From positions 1-64,000 of the forward strand of contig SZOS01000003.1 of the NCBI GenBank assembly GCA_030263295.1: a DNA stretch of 64,000 bases, given 5' to 3'. Below, piece by piece: positions 39,013 through 49,077 of this stretch. The stretch comes from Dokdonella_A sp014338185. GTDB lineage: Bacteria; Pseudomonadota; Gammaproteobacteria; Xanthomonadales; Rhodanobacteraceae. Below the pieces are notes generated by a model. That model was not told the origin of the DNA, made no database searches, and saw nothing but the letters and a program-made list of their open reading frames with translations. Numbering within the stretch: position 1 is the stretch's first letter; each line of letters begins with the position of its first letter. The translations under genes and the position numbers were made by a program.

Positions 39013-41157
39013 CTACTGCGCGGTCGGCAACAGCGAGATGTCGGCCACGCGCAGGAACAGCCCGCGCAGGTCGGCGAGCATGGCGAGGCGGTTGGCGCGC
39101 ACGCGCGCATCCTCGGCCATCACCATGACTTCGTCGAAATAGCGGTCGACCGGTACCCGCAGCGTGGCCAGGCGTTTGAGCAGGCCGACGTAGTCGCCCT
39201 GCGCCGCGAGTGGCGTGATGTCGGCGCGCGCGGCATCCACCGCTGCCGCCAGCTCGCGTTCGGCGCCGGCTTCGAGCAGGTCCGCCTGCACCAAGGCGGC
39301 GGCCTCGGCGCCGCCCTGGCGCAGGATGTTGCCGATACGCTTGTTGGCCGCGGCGAGCGCGGCGGCCTCGGGCAACTGGCCGAATGCGACCACCGCGCGC
39401 AGGCGCCGATCGAAGTCGGCGAGGCCGGCCGGCGCGAGCGCGCGCACCGCCTCGAACGCCTCGCCGCCGATACCCTGCTCGGCGTAGTAGCCGCGCAGGC
39501 GGTCGAGCACGAAGTCGTACAGTTCGGCCGCGAGCGCGGCGCGGCGCGGTCCCGGATCGAGCGGCGCGGACTTGCCGTCCTTGGCCTTGGGCAGGCCCGC
39601 GGCGAGCGCGCTGTCGGGCAGCAGGCACAGCGCCTCGTCGAACTGCGCGCGCAGGTCGAGTGCCAGGCCGCCTTCGATGAGCGTGCGTGCGAGGCCGAGC
39701 GCGGCGCGGCGCAGCGCGAACGGGTCCTTGTTGCCCGAGGGTTTCTGGCCCACGGCGAAGATGCCCGCGAGCGTGTCGATGCGTTCGGCCACCGCGAGCA
39801 CCTGCGCGATCCGGCCTTGCGCGATCGCATCGCCCGCATGGCGCGGCGCGTAGAACTCGTCGAGCGCGCGCGCCACCTCGGCCGGTTCGCCCTGGGCGGT
39901 GGCGTAATGGCGGCCCATCACGCCCTGCAGTTCCGGGAACTCGCCGACCATGCGGCTGAGCAGGTCGCAGCGCGACAGCGCGGCCGCACGCGTGGCCAGC
40001 GCGGCGTCCGCGCCGACCCGGTTGGCAATCACGCGCGCGAGCTCGGCCACGCGCAGGCTCTTGTCCCACACGCTGCCCAGCGCCTGCTGGTAGGTCACTT
40101 CGCGCAGCGCCTGCATCTGGTCGGCCAGCGGCGTCTTGAGGTCCTCCTCGAAGAAGAAGCGCGCATCGGCGAAGCGCGGCCGGATCACCCGCTCGTAACC
40201 CTGCCGGATCCGTGCCGGATCACGCGAGTCGATGTTGGCCACGCCGATGAAGTGCTCGCTCAGCGCGCCGTCGGCGTCGAAGCAGGGCACGAACTTCTGG
40301 TTGGTCTCCATCGTCATCACCAGCGCTTCCTGCGGCACGGTGAGGAACGCGCGGTCGAAGGTGCAGGCGATCGCGACCGGCCATTCGGTCAGGTTGGCGA
40401 TTTCCGCGCACAGCGCATCGCCCAGCCGCGGACTGCCGCCCGGCGGCGCCACCCGCGCGACTTCGCTGCGCACCCGCGCGCGCCGCTCGGCGGGATCCGC
40501 CAGGACCTTGGCCGCACGCAGCGCATCGAGCCACGAGTCGGCGTCGACGATGTGCACGGGATGCGGGTGGTGGAAACGATGGCCGCGCGACATGCGCCCG
40601 GCACGCAGGCCGAGTACTTCGCCCTCGATCACGCTGTCGCCATGCAACAGCACGAGCCAGTGCGCGGGCCGCACGAAGCTGTAGTCGTGGTCGCCCCAGC
40701 GCATCGGCTTGGGGACCGGCAGGGCCTTGAGGGCCTCGGCGACGATCGCGGGCACGAGCGCGGCGGTGGCCTGGCCGGGCTGCTCGCTGCGCGCGACGAA
40801 ACGCTCACCCTTGGCGTCGCTGCTGCGCACGAGCGCCTCGACCGCGAGGCCGTTCTTGGCGGCGAAGCCGAGCAGCGCGGGCGTCGGCGCGCCGTTGGCA
40901 TCGAGTGCGATGTTGAGGTACGGGCCCAACACCTCGCTGGTCTGCGCCGGCTGCTGCGTCGCGACCTGCGGCACCAGCACCGCCAGGCGCCGCGGCGAGC
41001 ACAGCGTGCGCGCAGCGGCGGTGGCGGCCGCGATGCCGCGCTTTTCCAGGCCGGCGCAGATGCCGCGCGCGAAGGCCTCGGCGAGTTCGTCCAGCGCGTG
41101 TGGAGGCAGCTCCTCGGTGCCCAGTTCCACCAGCAGCGAATGCGCGGGAGCGTTCAT
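39013..41157 (-). CDS. glyS: Glycyl-tRNA synthetase beta subunit
   Basis: A 714-residue beta chain of the alpha2beta2 glycyl-tRNA synthetase, which binds tRNA-Gly and supports aminoacylation. It begins LLVELGTEELPPHALDELAEAF and contains LCSPRRLAVLV, RMSRGHRFHHPHPV, EALVMTMETNQKFVPCFDADG and FEEDLKTPLADQM, all family blocks, and ends with the anticodon-binding-like helical region FDEVMVMAEDARVRANRLAML. ATG at 41157 overlaps the glyQ stop as ATGA. The length is normal. Its last 80 bp are partly duplicated at 37740-37824. Confidence 0.95.
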   Translation of the reverse strand: MNAPAHSLLVELGTEELPPHALDELAEAFARGICAGLEKRGIAAATAAARTLCSPRRLAVLVPQVATQQPAQTSEVLGPYLNIALDANGAPTPALLGFAAKNGLAVEALVRSSDAKGERFVARSEQPGQATAALVPAIVAEALKALPVPKPMRWGDHDYSFVRPAHWLVLLHGDSVIEGEVLGLRAGRMSRGHRFHHPHPVHIVDADSWLDALRAAKVLADPAERRARVRSEVARVAPPGGSPRLGDALCAEIANLTEWPVAIACTFDRAFLTVPQEALVMTMETNQKFVPCFDADGALSEHFIGVANIDSRDPARIRQGYERVIRPRFADARFFFEEDLKTPLADQMQALREVTYQQALGSVWDKSLRVAELARVIANRVGADAALATRAAALSRCDLLSRMVGEFPELQGVMGRHYATAQGEPAEVARALDEFYAPRHAGDAIAQGRIAQVLAVAERIDTLAGIFAVGQKPSGNKDPFALRRAALGLARTLIEGGLALDLRAQFDEALCLLPDSALAAGLPKAKDGKSAPLDPGPRRAALAAELYDFVLDRLRGYYAEQGIGGEAFEAVRALAPAGLADFDRRLRAVVAFGQLPEAAALAAANKRIGNILRQGGAEAAALVQADLLEAGAERELAAAVDAARADITPLAAQGDYVGLLKRLATLRVPVDRYFDEVMVMAEDARVRANRLAMLADLRGLFLRVADISLLPTAQ
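39024..39070 (+). repeat. 47-bp perfect direct repeat, copy 2 (in intact glyS)
   Basis: Second copy of the repeat at 37751-37797, inside the last codons of glyS. The surrounding 80 bp are similar with six mismatches. Confidence 0.9.
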
Positions 41158-42059
41158 GCGGCCTCCGCATGCGGCTTGATGCCGGGAAAGCCCAGCCGTT
41201 CGCGCTGCGCGTACCAGGCCTGGGCGACGGCGCGTGCGAGCGTGCGCACGCGCAGGATGTAGCGCTGGCGCTCGGTGACGCTGATCGCGCGCCGCGCATC
41301 GAGCAGGTTGAAGGTGTGGCTGGCCTTCATCACCTGTTCGTAGGCAGGCAGTGGCAGGTCGAGCGCGACCAGGCGCTGCGCCTCGCCCTCGCAGGTGTCG
41401 AACCACGCCAGCAGCTTGTCGACGTTGGCGTGCTCGAAGTTGTAGGTCGACTGTTCCACCTCGTTCTGGTGGAACACGTCGCCATAGGTCACCACGCCAT
41501 GCGGCGCATGTGTCCACACCAGGTCGTAGACGTTGTCGATGTCCTGCAGGTACATCGCCAGGCGCTCGAGGCCATAGGTGATCTCGCCCATCACCGGCTT
41601 GCATTCGATGCCGCCGGCCTGCTGGAAATAGGTGAACTGGGTCACTTCCATGCCGTTGAGCCACACCTCCCAGCCCAGGCCCCACGCACCCAGCGTGGGG
41701 GATTCCCAGTTGTCCTCGACGAAGCGCAGGTCGTGCACCAGCGGGTCGATTCCCAGCTCGCGCAGCGAGCCGATGTAGCGATCGAGGATGTCGTCGGGAT
41801 TGGGCTTCATCACCACTTGGTACTGGTAGTAATGCTGCAGGCGGTTGGGATTGTCGCCGTAGCGCCCATCGGTGGGCCGGCGCGAGGGCTGCACGTAGGC
41901 CGCGGCCCACGGTTCGGGACCGATCGCGCGCAGGAACGTGGCCGGGTGGAAGGTGCCGGCGCCGACTTCGGTGTCGAGCGGCTGCAGCAGCACGCAGCCC
42001 TGCTCGCCCCAGTAGCGGTTGAGGGTCTGGATCAATTGTTGGAACGTCGGTGCCGACAT
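41154..42059 (-). CDS. glyQ: Glycyl-tRNA synthetase alpha subunit
   Basis: A 301-residue class II synthetase subunit that activates glycine with ATP. Blocks are FQQLIQTLNRYWGEQGCVLLQPLD, split here as LNRYWGEQGCVLLQP, then EVGAGTFHPATFLRAIGPEPW, YVQPSRRPTDGRYGDNPNR and NGMEVTQFTYFQQAGG, all conserved in GlyQ. The length is exactly typical. The downstream beta-subunit gene overlaps by 4 bp. A TATACT -10-like box on the minus strand (42101-42096) lies 37 bp before the ATG at 42059. Confidence 0.95.
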   Translation of the reverse strand: MSAPTFQQLIQTLNRYWGEQGCVLLQPLDTEVGAGTFHPATFLRAIGPEPWAAAYVQPSRRPTDGRYGDNPNRLQHYYQYQVVMKPNPDDILDRYIGSLRELGIDPLVHDLRFVEDNWESPTLGAWGLGWEVWLNGMEVTQFTYFQQAGGIECKPVMGEITYGLERLAMYLQDIDNVYDLVWTHAPHGVVTYGDVFHQNEVEQSTYNFEHANVDKLLAWFDTCEGEAQRLVALDLPLPAYEQVMKASHTFNLLDARRAISVTERQRYILRVRTLARAVAQAWYAQRERLGFPGIKPHAEAA

Positions 42060-42075
42060 GCGCTAGCTCACGCAG

Positions 42076-42103
42076 TTGCGTTGGAAAAGCGCGCTAGTAT
42101 AGC
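42076..42103. promoter_or_regulatory. Overlapping divergent promoters for glyQ and the PilB/GspE-like gene
   Basis: Plus strand: TTGCGT (42076-42081) and TATAGC (42098-42103) with a 16-bp spacer point to the ATPase gene. Minus strand: TATACT (42101-42096) points to glyQ. The two -10 boxes share four bases, so the polymerases would exclude each other. Confidence 0.4.
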
Positions 42104-42128
42104 CGCCAACCCCTGCAGGACCGATGGA

Positions 42129-43943
<1,815 letters not shown>

Positions 43944-44016
43944 AGGCGCGGCACCGCCAGCGCTGGCCAGTGCTGCCGCCAGCGCCCGGAGCGTGGCCGC
44001 GGAAGCCCCAGCCGTG

Positions 44017-44526
44017 ATGGTCGACGTGCCATGCGGACCCGAGTTCGACGCGGTGTACCAGGCCTTGCATCGTCTGGCCCGGCGCGAACGTCACCGCGTG
44101 GGCGCACAGGCGACCCTCAACACCACCGCGCTCGTGCACGAAGCCTATCTGGACCTGTGCCGCGGGGCCGATCCGCGGGCCATCCGCGACTTCTATGCCT
44201 ACGCCGCGCAGGTCATGCGCAACCTTCTGATCGATGCCGCCCGGCAGCGCGTGGCGATCAAGCGTGGCGGACAGTGGCAACGCACCGACCTCGACGCCGT
44301 CGATGCCGCCGGCCTGGGTGACGATGCCGAGCAGGCGCTGCAACTGGATGCGGCGCTGCGTGGCCTGGCCGAATCCGAGCCGCGATGCGCGCGGGTGGTC
44401 GAGCTGCACTACTTCGCGGGCTTGCCGCTCGAACGCATCGCCGAGCTGCTCGAAGTGTCCCTGCGCACGGTCAATCGCGACTGGCAGTTCGCGCGGGCGT
44501 GGCTGCGCGAGCAGGTCGGGCCGTGA
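44017..44526 (+). CDS. ECF-type RNA polymerase sigma factor (kinase-associated type)
   Basis: A 169-residue ECF sigma factor. Region 2 covers about 8-80 (LNTTALVHEAYLDLCRG, FYAYAAQVMRNLLIDAAR) and region 4 about 110-165 (VELHYFAGLPLERIAELL, VSLRTVNRDWQFARAWL). The NTTALVHEAYL pattern is typical of the SigX6/ECF43-like sigma factors linked to Ser/Thr kinases, as in the Xanthomonas EcfK-PknS pair. There is no anti-sigma gene; a Ser/Thr kinase gene follows after 90 bp. GTG at 43993 and 44014 are alternative starts; 44017 was chosen as the first ATG. The regulon is unknown; the secreted beta-helix genes downstream are candidates. Confidence 0.85.
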   Translation: MVDVPCGPEFDAVYQALHRLARRERHRVGAQATLNTTALVHEAYLDLCRGADPRAIRDFYAYAAQVMRNLLIDAARQRVAIKRGGQWQRTDLDAVDAAGLGDDAEQALQLDAALRGLAESEPRCARVVELHYFAGLPLERIAELLEVSLRTVNRDWQFARAWLREQVGP

Positions 44527-44616
44527 GCCGGTACCGGCCGGCGCGCCGTGGCGGCGACGCGTGGTGCGGACGCCTGCCGGTGGCATGATCGTGGGCCTCA
44601 CCACGTCTCATCCGGC

Positions 44617-47376
44617 ATGACCTCGACCAGCGACCTGCGCCGGTGGTTCGAGCATTGCGCGGAGTTGCCGGCGGCCGCGCGAACGCCATGGATCGAGCAG
44701 CACGTGCCGGTCCACGCGCGTGAACGCCTGCATCGCCTGCTCGCCGCCGAAGCACTGCGTGACGACTGGATCGGCCAGGACGTGGGCGAGCGCATCGCGC
44801 GCCTGCAGGCGGGCCTGGAGGCCACCTCGTCCGCGTTCATCGGCCGCCGCTGCGGCGCGTTCCGGCTCGTGCGCGAGCTGGGCCAGGGCGGCCAGGGCAT
44901 CGTCTACCTCGGCGAGCGCGCCGCCGGAGACTTCGACCAGCCGGTCGCGGTCAAGCTGCTGCGGCGGGTGATCCTCGGCGAGCAGGACCTGCGCGATTTT
45001 CGTCGCGAGCGCGACATCCTGCTGCGCTTCGACCACCCCGGCATCGCCCGTCTGATCGATGGCGGCATCAACGATGACGGCATGCCGTACCTGGTCATGG
45101 ATTACCTCGACGGTGATGCGCTCGACGCCTGGTGCCTGCGCCATGCGCCCACCTGCGAGCAGGTGCTGACGCTGTTTGCGGCCTTGTGCGCGATCGTCGC
45201 GGCGGCCCATCGGCGCCTGATCGTGCATCGTGACCTCAAGCCCTCCAACGTCCTGGTGATGCCCGACGGTTCGATCCGCGTGCTGGATTTCGGCATCGCC
45301 CGGCTGCTCGACGAAGACGACGGTGGCGCACGGACCCAGTGGCGCATGCTCACGCCCGGCTACGCGGCACCGGAACTGCTCGCGGGTGATGCCGCCACGC
45401 CGGCCAGCGACGTGCATGCGCTGGGCCTGATGTTGCGGCAGATGCTGGCACTCGACTTCGGCGACCCGCGTCGCACGCAGCCACCGGCCGGGCACACGCG
45501 GGCGCTGCCGCGCGAGTTGCGCTGGATCATCGACCGCGCCACCCATGCCGAGCCGGCGCAGCGCTACCGTGACGCCGAGGAACTGGGCGAGGACATTGTC
45601 CGCTATCGCAACCGGCAGCCGCTGCGCGCGCATCCGCCCGGGCGCTGGTATCGCCTGCGCAAGTTCGTCGCGCGCCATCGCGTCGGGGTCCTTGGCGCGG
45701 GGGTGCTGCTGCTCGCCGCGGCCATCGGTTTCGGCATGGCGCTGTGGCAGGCGCGGCTCGCGCGCCAGCAGGCACATGCGGCTGCGCAGGAGGCCGCTCG
45801 CGCGACCGCGGTGCGTGGCTTCGTCGATCGCATGTTCGACGCGGTGCGTGACGGGCGCGCGCGCGCGGCCGAACCGTCGCTGCGTGAGCTGGTGGCGGCC
45901 GCCGGCAACCAGTTGTTGCGACAGGCGCCGGCCGATGCCGAGGTGGCCGTGGACCTGGCGACGCTGTTCGCCGACCTCGCCCTGGCCAGCGGCGACCTCG
46001 ACCTCGCGCACCGGCTCGCCGACCAGGCGGTGCGCGACGCCGACGCGCAGCTCGCGACCGATGCGCGCCTGCGCCTGACCGCACACGTGCTGCGTGGCTA
46101 TGTGGCCTCCAAGCGCGAGGATTTCGCGCTGGCGGCTGCGGAACTGCAGCCGGCGCTGGCGGCGCTCGACCGCCACGCGGTGCATGGCCGCGTGCTGCTG
46201 CAGGCGCTCGAGGGTTTGCAGTCGGTCGAGAACATGCGCGGCGATCGGCAGGCCTACATCGCGCTCGCGCGGCGCGACATTGCCGAACGCCGCGCGCTGG
46301 GCGGCAGCGATGCCGCGCTGGGCGTCGGCTACAACAACCTTGGCTCGGCGCTGGAGGGGATCGAGGACTATGCCGGAGCCCGCGCGGCCTATGCCGCGGC
46401 GCTGGCGCTTGCGCGTGCGCAGCACGGGCCCGACAACGCGGACACGGCCGAGGCGGAGTGCGGGCTGGCCTCGACCCAATGGCGCTCCGGCCGCTGGCGG
46501 GAAGCGCTTGGCTTGATGCGAGAGTGCAATGCGCGTTACCGGTCGCTGCAGCACGCCCCGACCCAGCCCGAGGTCTACGCCTCGGGCAAATGGTGCGTGC
46601 TCGAAGGCTGGATGCTCGGCGAGCACACCGCCGAGGCCTGCCATCGCGCCGACGTCGCCTCCGACCAGGTCTTCGCGCACGACGCCGATTACCAGGGCGA
46701 GAGCCACCAGCGGCAGGCCTCATGGATGATCGAGCGCGGCGTCGACTATGCGCGCGCCGAGGCGCTGCTGGTGAGCGCCCGCACGCTGTTCGGCGAGGGC
46801 GAACTCAATGCGATGCGCCGCGGCCGCGTCGATCAGCTGCGCGCCGACCTGCTGCTCGCACGTGGCGCGTGGGCGCAGGTGCGCACGCTGTTGCCCGGCG
46901 CGATCGTCAACCTGCGGCAACGCCCATTCAAGATGCAGCCGTTGCTGGCCCAGGCACAACTGCTGCTGGCGTGCAGCAAGTCCCCCGGACCCGAATGCCC
47001 ACCCGACCTGCGTGCCGACATCGAACATCGGCAGCAGGAACTGTTGCCGTGGCGGCATCCGCAGATGCTGCAGGTACAGGTGCTGCTGGCGCGCGTGGAC
47101 CTGCCGCGCGAACCGCAAGCGGCCGTGCAGCGTCTGCTGCAAGCGATCCCGATTGCGGCAGAGGAGTTGCCCGCGGCTCATCCGCGCCTGCTCGAAGCCC
47201 AGTTGTGGCTCGCGCTGGCGCAACGCCGCAGTGGGGAGTGCGCCGCTGCCGCAAGCCGCCATGCGGCGGCCGACACCGCCGCCGCGCAGGCCGGGTTGTC
47301 AGGGCATCCGTTGCTGCGCGTGGCGCGTTCGGCCTGGGCCGCCGAGCCGCCGTGCGTGCCTGCGGCCGGGTCCTGA
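44617..47376 (+). CDS. Membrane Ser/Thr protein kinase with TPR-like extracytoplasmic region
   Basis: A 919-residue kinase. A helical N-terminus (1-75) precedes the Hanks-type domain (82-335): Gly loop LGQGGQGIVYLGE, Lys 113, Glu in RRERDILL, HRDLKPSN (Asp 206), DFG (Asp 224) and GYAAPEL. All catalytic residues are present. One membrane segment lies at about 356-377 (GVLGAGVLLLAAAIGFGMAL). The rest (400-919), outside the membrane, is helical with TPR-like repeats (YNNLGSALEGIEDYAGARAAY). It follows the ECF sigma gene and probably phosphorylates it in response to an external signal. ATG at 44617 was chosen; longer in-frame leaders are poor. Confidence 0.85.
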   Translation: MTSTSDLRRWFEHCAELPAAARTPWIEQHVPVHARERLHRLLAAEALRDDWIGQDVGERIARLQAGLEATSSAFIGRRCGAFRLVRELGQGGQGIVYLGERAAGDFDQPVAVKLLRRVILGEQDLRDFRRERDILLRFDHPGIARLIDGGINDDGMPYLVMDYLDGDALDAWCLRHAPTCEQVLTLFAALCAIVAAAHRRLIVHRDLKPSNVLVMPDGSIRVLDFGIARLLDEDDGGARTQWRMLTPGYAAPELLAGDAATPASDVHALGLMLRQMLALDFGDPRRTQPPAGHTRALPRELRWIIDRATHAEPAQRYRDAEELGEDIVRYRNRQPLRAHPPGRWYRLRKFVARHRVGVLGAGVLLLAAAIGFGMALWQARLARQQAHAAAQEAARATAVRGFVDRMFDAVRDGRARAAEPSLRELVAAAGNQLLRQAPADAEVAVDLATLFADLALASGDLDLAHRLADQAVRDADAQLATDARLRLTAHVLRGYVASKREDFALAAAELQPALAALDRHAVHGRVLLQALEGLQSVENMRGDRQAYIALARRDIAERRALGGSDAALGVGYNNLGSALEGIEDYAGARAAYAAALALARAQHGPDNADTAEAECGLASTQWRSGRWREALGLMRECNARYRSLQHAPTQPEVYASGKWCVLEGWMLGEHTAEACHRADVASDQVFAHDADYQGESHQRQASWMIERGVDYARAEALLVSARTLFGEGELNAMRRGRVDQLRADLLLARGAWAQVRTLLPGAIVNLRQRPFKMQPLLAQAQLLLACSKSPGPECPPDLRADIEHRQQELLPWRHPQMLQVQVLLARVDLPREPQAAVQRLLQAIPIAAEELPAAHPRLLEAQLWLALAQRRSGECAAAASRHAAADTAAAQAGLSGHPLLRVARSAWAAEPPCVPAAGS

Positions 47377-47519
47377 GCGCGCACCCGCGCTGCCCGCGCA
47401 CCTGATTCCACCCGCGCGTGGCGCGATACCGCGCATTTCCGCGTCAGGTCCCAAGGAGCGCCATCGAAACGGCAAGGCAGTCCGCTGCGCGCTCCCCTGA
47501 ATCGGACATGGAGATCATG

Positions 47520-48968
47520 ATGAATTGCACCCACACCACGTTGCGCCAGTTGCCGCTGTCGACGCTCATTGTCGCGTTGCTGGCCGGCCCGACTGCGGCA
47601 ATGTCCACCACCGGCGCCGCCGACGCTGCAGGCCGCGCATCTGCACCCACGCGCCATGGCGCCACGGCACCGGCCGCGACCGTGCGCTTCTACACCAATT
47701 GCGATGACGATGGCCTGGGCAGCTTGCGCCAGGCGATCGCGGCCTCGGACTCCGGCGATTCGGTGCGTGCCTCGCCGACCCTGTCGTGCAGCACGATCAC
47801 CTTGCAATCGCCGCTCATCTTCGGCCAGCAGGACCTCGACATCCGTGGCTTGGGAATGGGGCGCACCGTGATCACGGCCGCTGCGGGAGTGAATGGCGGA
47901 CTGATCGTCCACCTGGGCAGTGGCCAGCTCAACCTGCAGGACCTGACACTGACGGGCGGCCACAAGTACCGCAGCGATTCCCAGGCCCGTGGCGGCTGCG
48001 TGACCGGCTCGGGCAACGTCGCGATCAACCGCTCACGCATCACTGGCTGCACCGCCAAGGGGATCGGCTTCGAGCAGGCCGTCGGCGGCGGCATCTTCTC
48101 GCAGGGTGTCACGTCGCTGCGGTTGAGTGAGGTGAGCGGCAACCTGGCGGTCTCGACCGGTGGCGAGTATGCAAGTGGTGGCGGCATCTACGCGGTGGGA
48201 GGCATCGACATCGATCGCAGTGTCGTCAGCGTCAATGCAACTGCTTCCTCGGCCAGCAGCTGGGGCGGTGGTTTCACCACCGCAGGCGCGACCGAGGTGG
48301 TCGGTTCCGCGATCATCGGCAACGAGGCACACGTCTCGGGCGCGGCCCACATCCATCCGCCCGCGGGCGCGGACGTCATCTTCACCAACACCACGGTGTC
48401 GGGCAACTCGGCGCTGCGCGTGGGCGGGATCACCAGCACGGGCGTCACCACGATCGCCAGCAGCACGATCACCGACAACACCTCGATCGAGACCAGCTCG
48501 GGCGGGCGCACCCTTGGCGCGGGTCTGGACCTTGGATCGGGAACCCACGTGCTGACCTCCACCATCATCACGGGCAACCTGGCGGGCGCGGGCACCGTCG
48601 AGAGCAGCACCAACCTGGGCGCGACCTCCGGAGCGGTGCTCACGGGCAGCCACAACCATGTGTCAGGCTCGACCCTGGCCTTGCCCGGCGACACGATCAC
48701 GATTCCGCTGCAACTGTTGCCGCTGGCGCTCAACGGCGCCATGCGCCCGACCCATGCCTTGCGCGCAAGCGATCCCGATGTCGATGCGGGAACCGCGCCA
48801 CCGGGCCAAACCTATGACCAGCGGGGGTTTCCGTTCCTGCGCACGGTCGGAAGCCAAGCCGATATTGGCGCCTATGAACTCGACAACGACGTGATCCACC
48901 GCGACGGCTTCGATGCCACGTTGTACGTAGTGGTGTCGACCGAACCGCAGGCATCGACGCCGCGGTGA
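47520..48968 (+). CDS. Secreted beta-helix protein (choice-of-anchor Q type)
   Basis: A 482-residue exported protein. A signal peptide (LPLSTLIVALLAGPTAA) is followed by parallel beta-helix repeats rich in Gly, Ser, Thr and Asn (GGGIFSQGVTSLRLSEVSGN, shortened here to its pattern). The C-terminus has DPDVDAGTAPPGQTYDQRG and SQADIGAYE, the hallmark of choice-of-anchor Q proteins, then VIHRDGFD and a 14-residue tail. Three in-frame ATGs lie at 47508, 47517 and 47520; GGAG is best spaced for 47520. It is the first gene after the kinase, 143 bp away. Such proteins sit on or leave the cell surface; the ligand is unknown. Confidence 0.75.
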   Translation: MNCTHTTLRQLPLSTLIVALLAGPTAAMSTTGAADAAGRASAPTRHGATAPAATVRFYTNCDDDGLGSLRQAIAASDSGDSVRASPTLSCSTITLQSPLIFGQQDLDIRGLGMGRTVITAAAGVNGGLIVHLGSGQLNLQDLTLTGGHKYRSDSQARGGCVTGSGNVAINRSRITGCTAKGIGFEQAVGGGIFSQGVTSLRLSEVSGNLAVSTGGEYASGGGIYAVGGIDIDRSVVSVNATASSASSWGGGFTTAGATEVVGSAIIGNEAHVSGAAHIHPPAGADVIFTNTTVSGNSALRVGGITSTGVTTIASSTITDNTSIETSSGGRTLGAGLDLGSGTHVLTSTIITGNLAGAGTVESSTNLGATSGAVLTGSHNHVSGSTLALPGDTITIPLQLLPLALNGAMRPTHALRASDPDVDAGTAPPGQTYDQRGFPFLRTVGSQADIGAYELDNDVIHRDGFDATLYVVVSTEPQASTPR

Positions 48969-49077
48969 CCGCAGCGCCTGCAGGCGCACCGGCAGCGTGC
49001 CGGTGCGCCATGCGTGTGCAGGCAGCTGCGTCCACGTGACGTGTCCCCAACCCGAACCCCGGTCGAGGAAGCCATCC

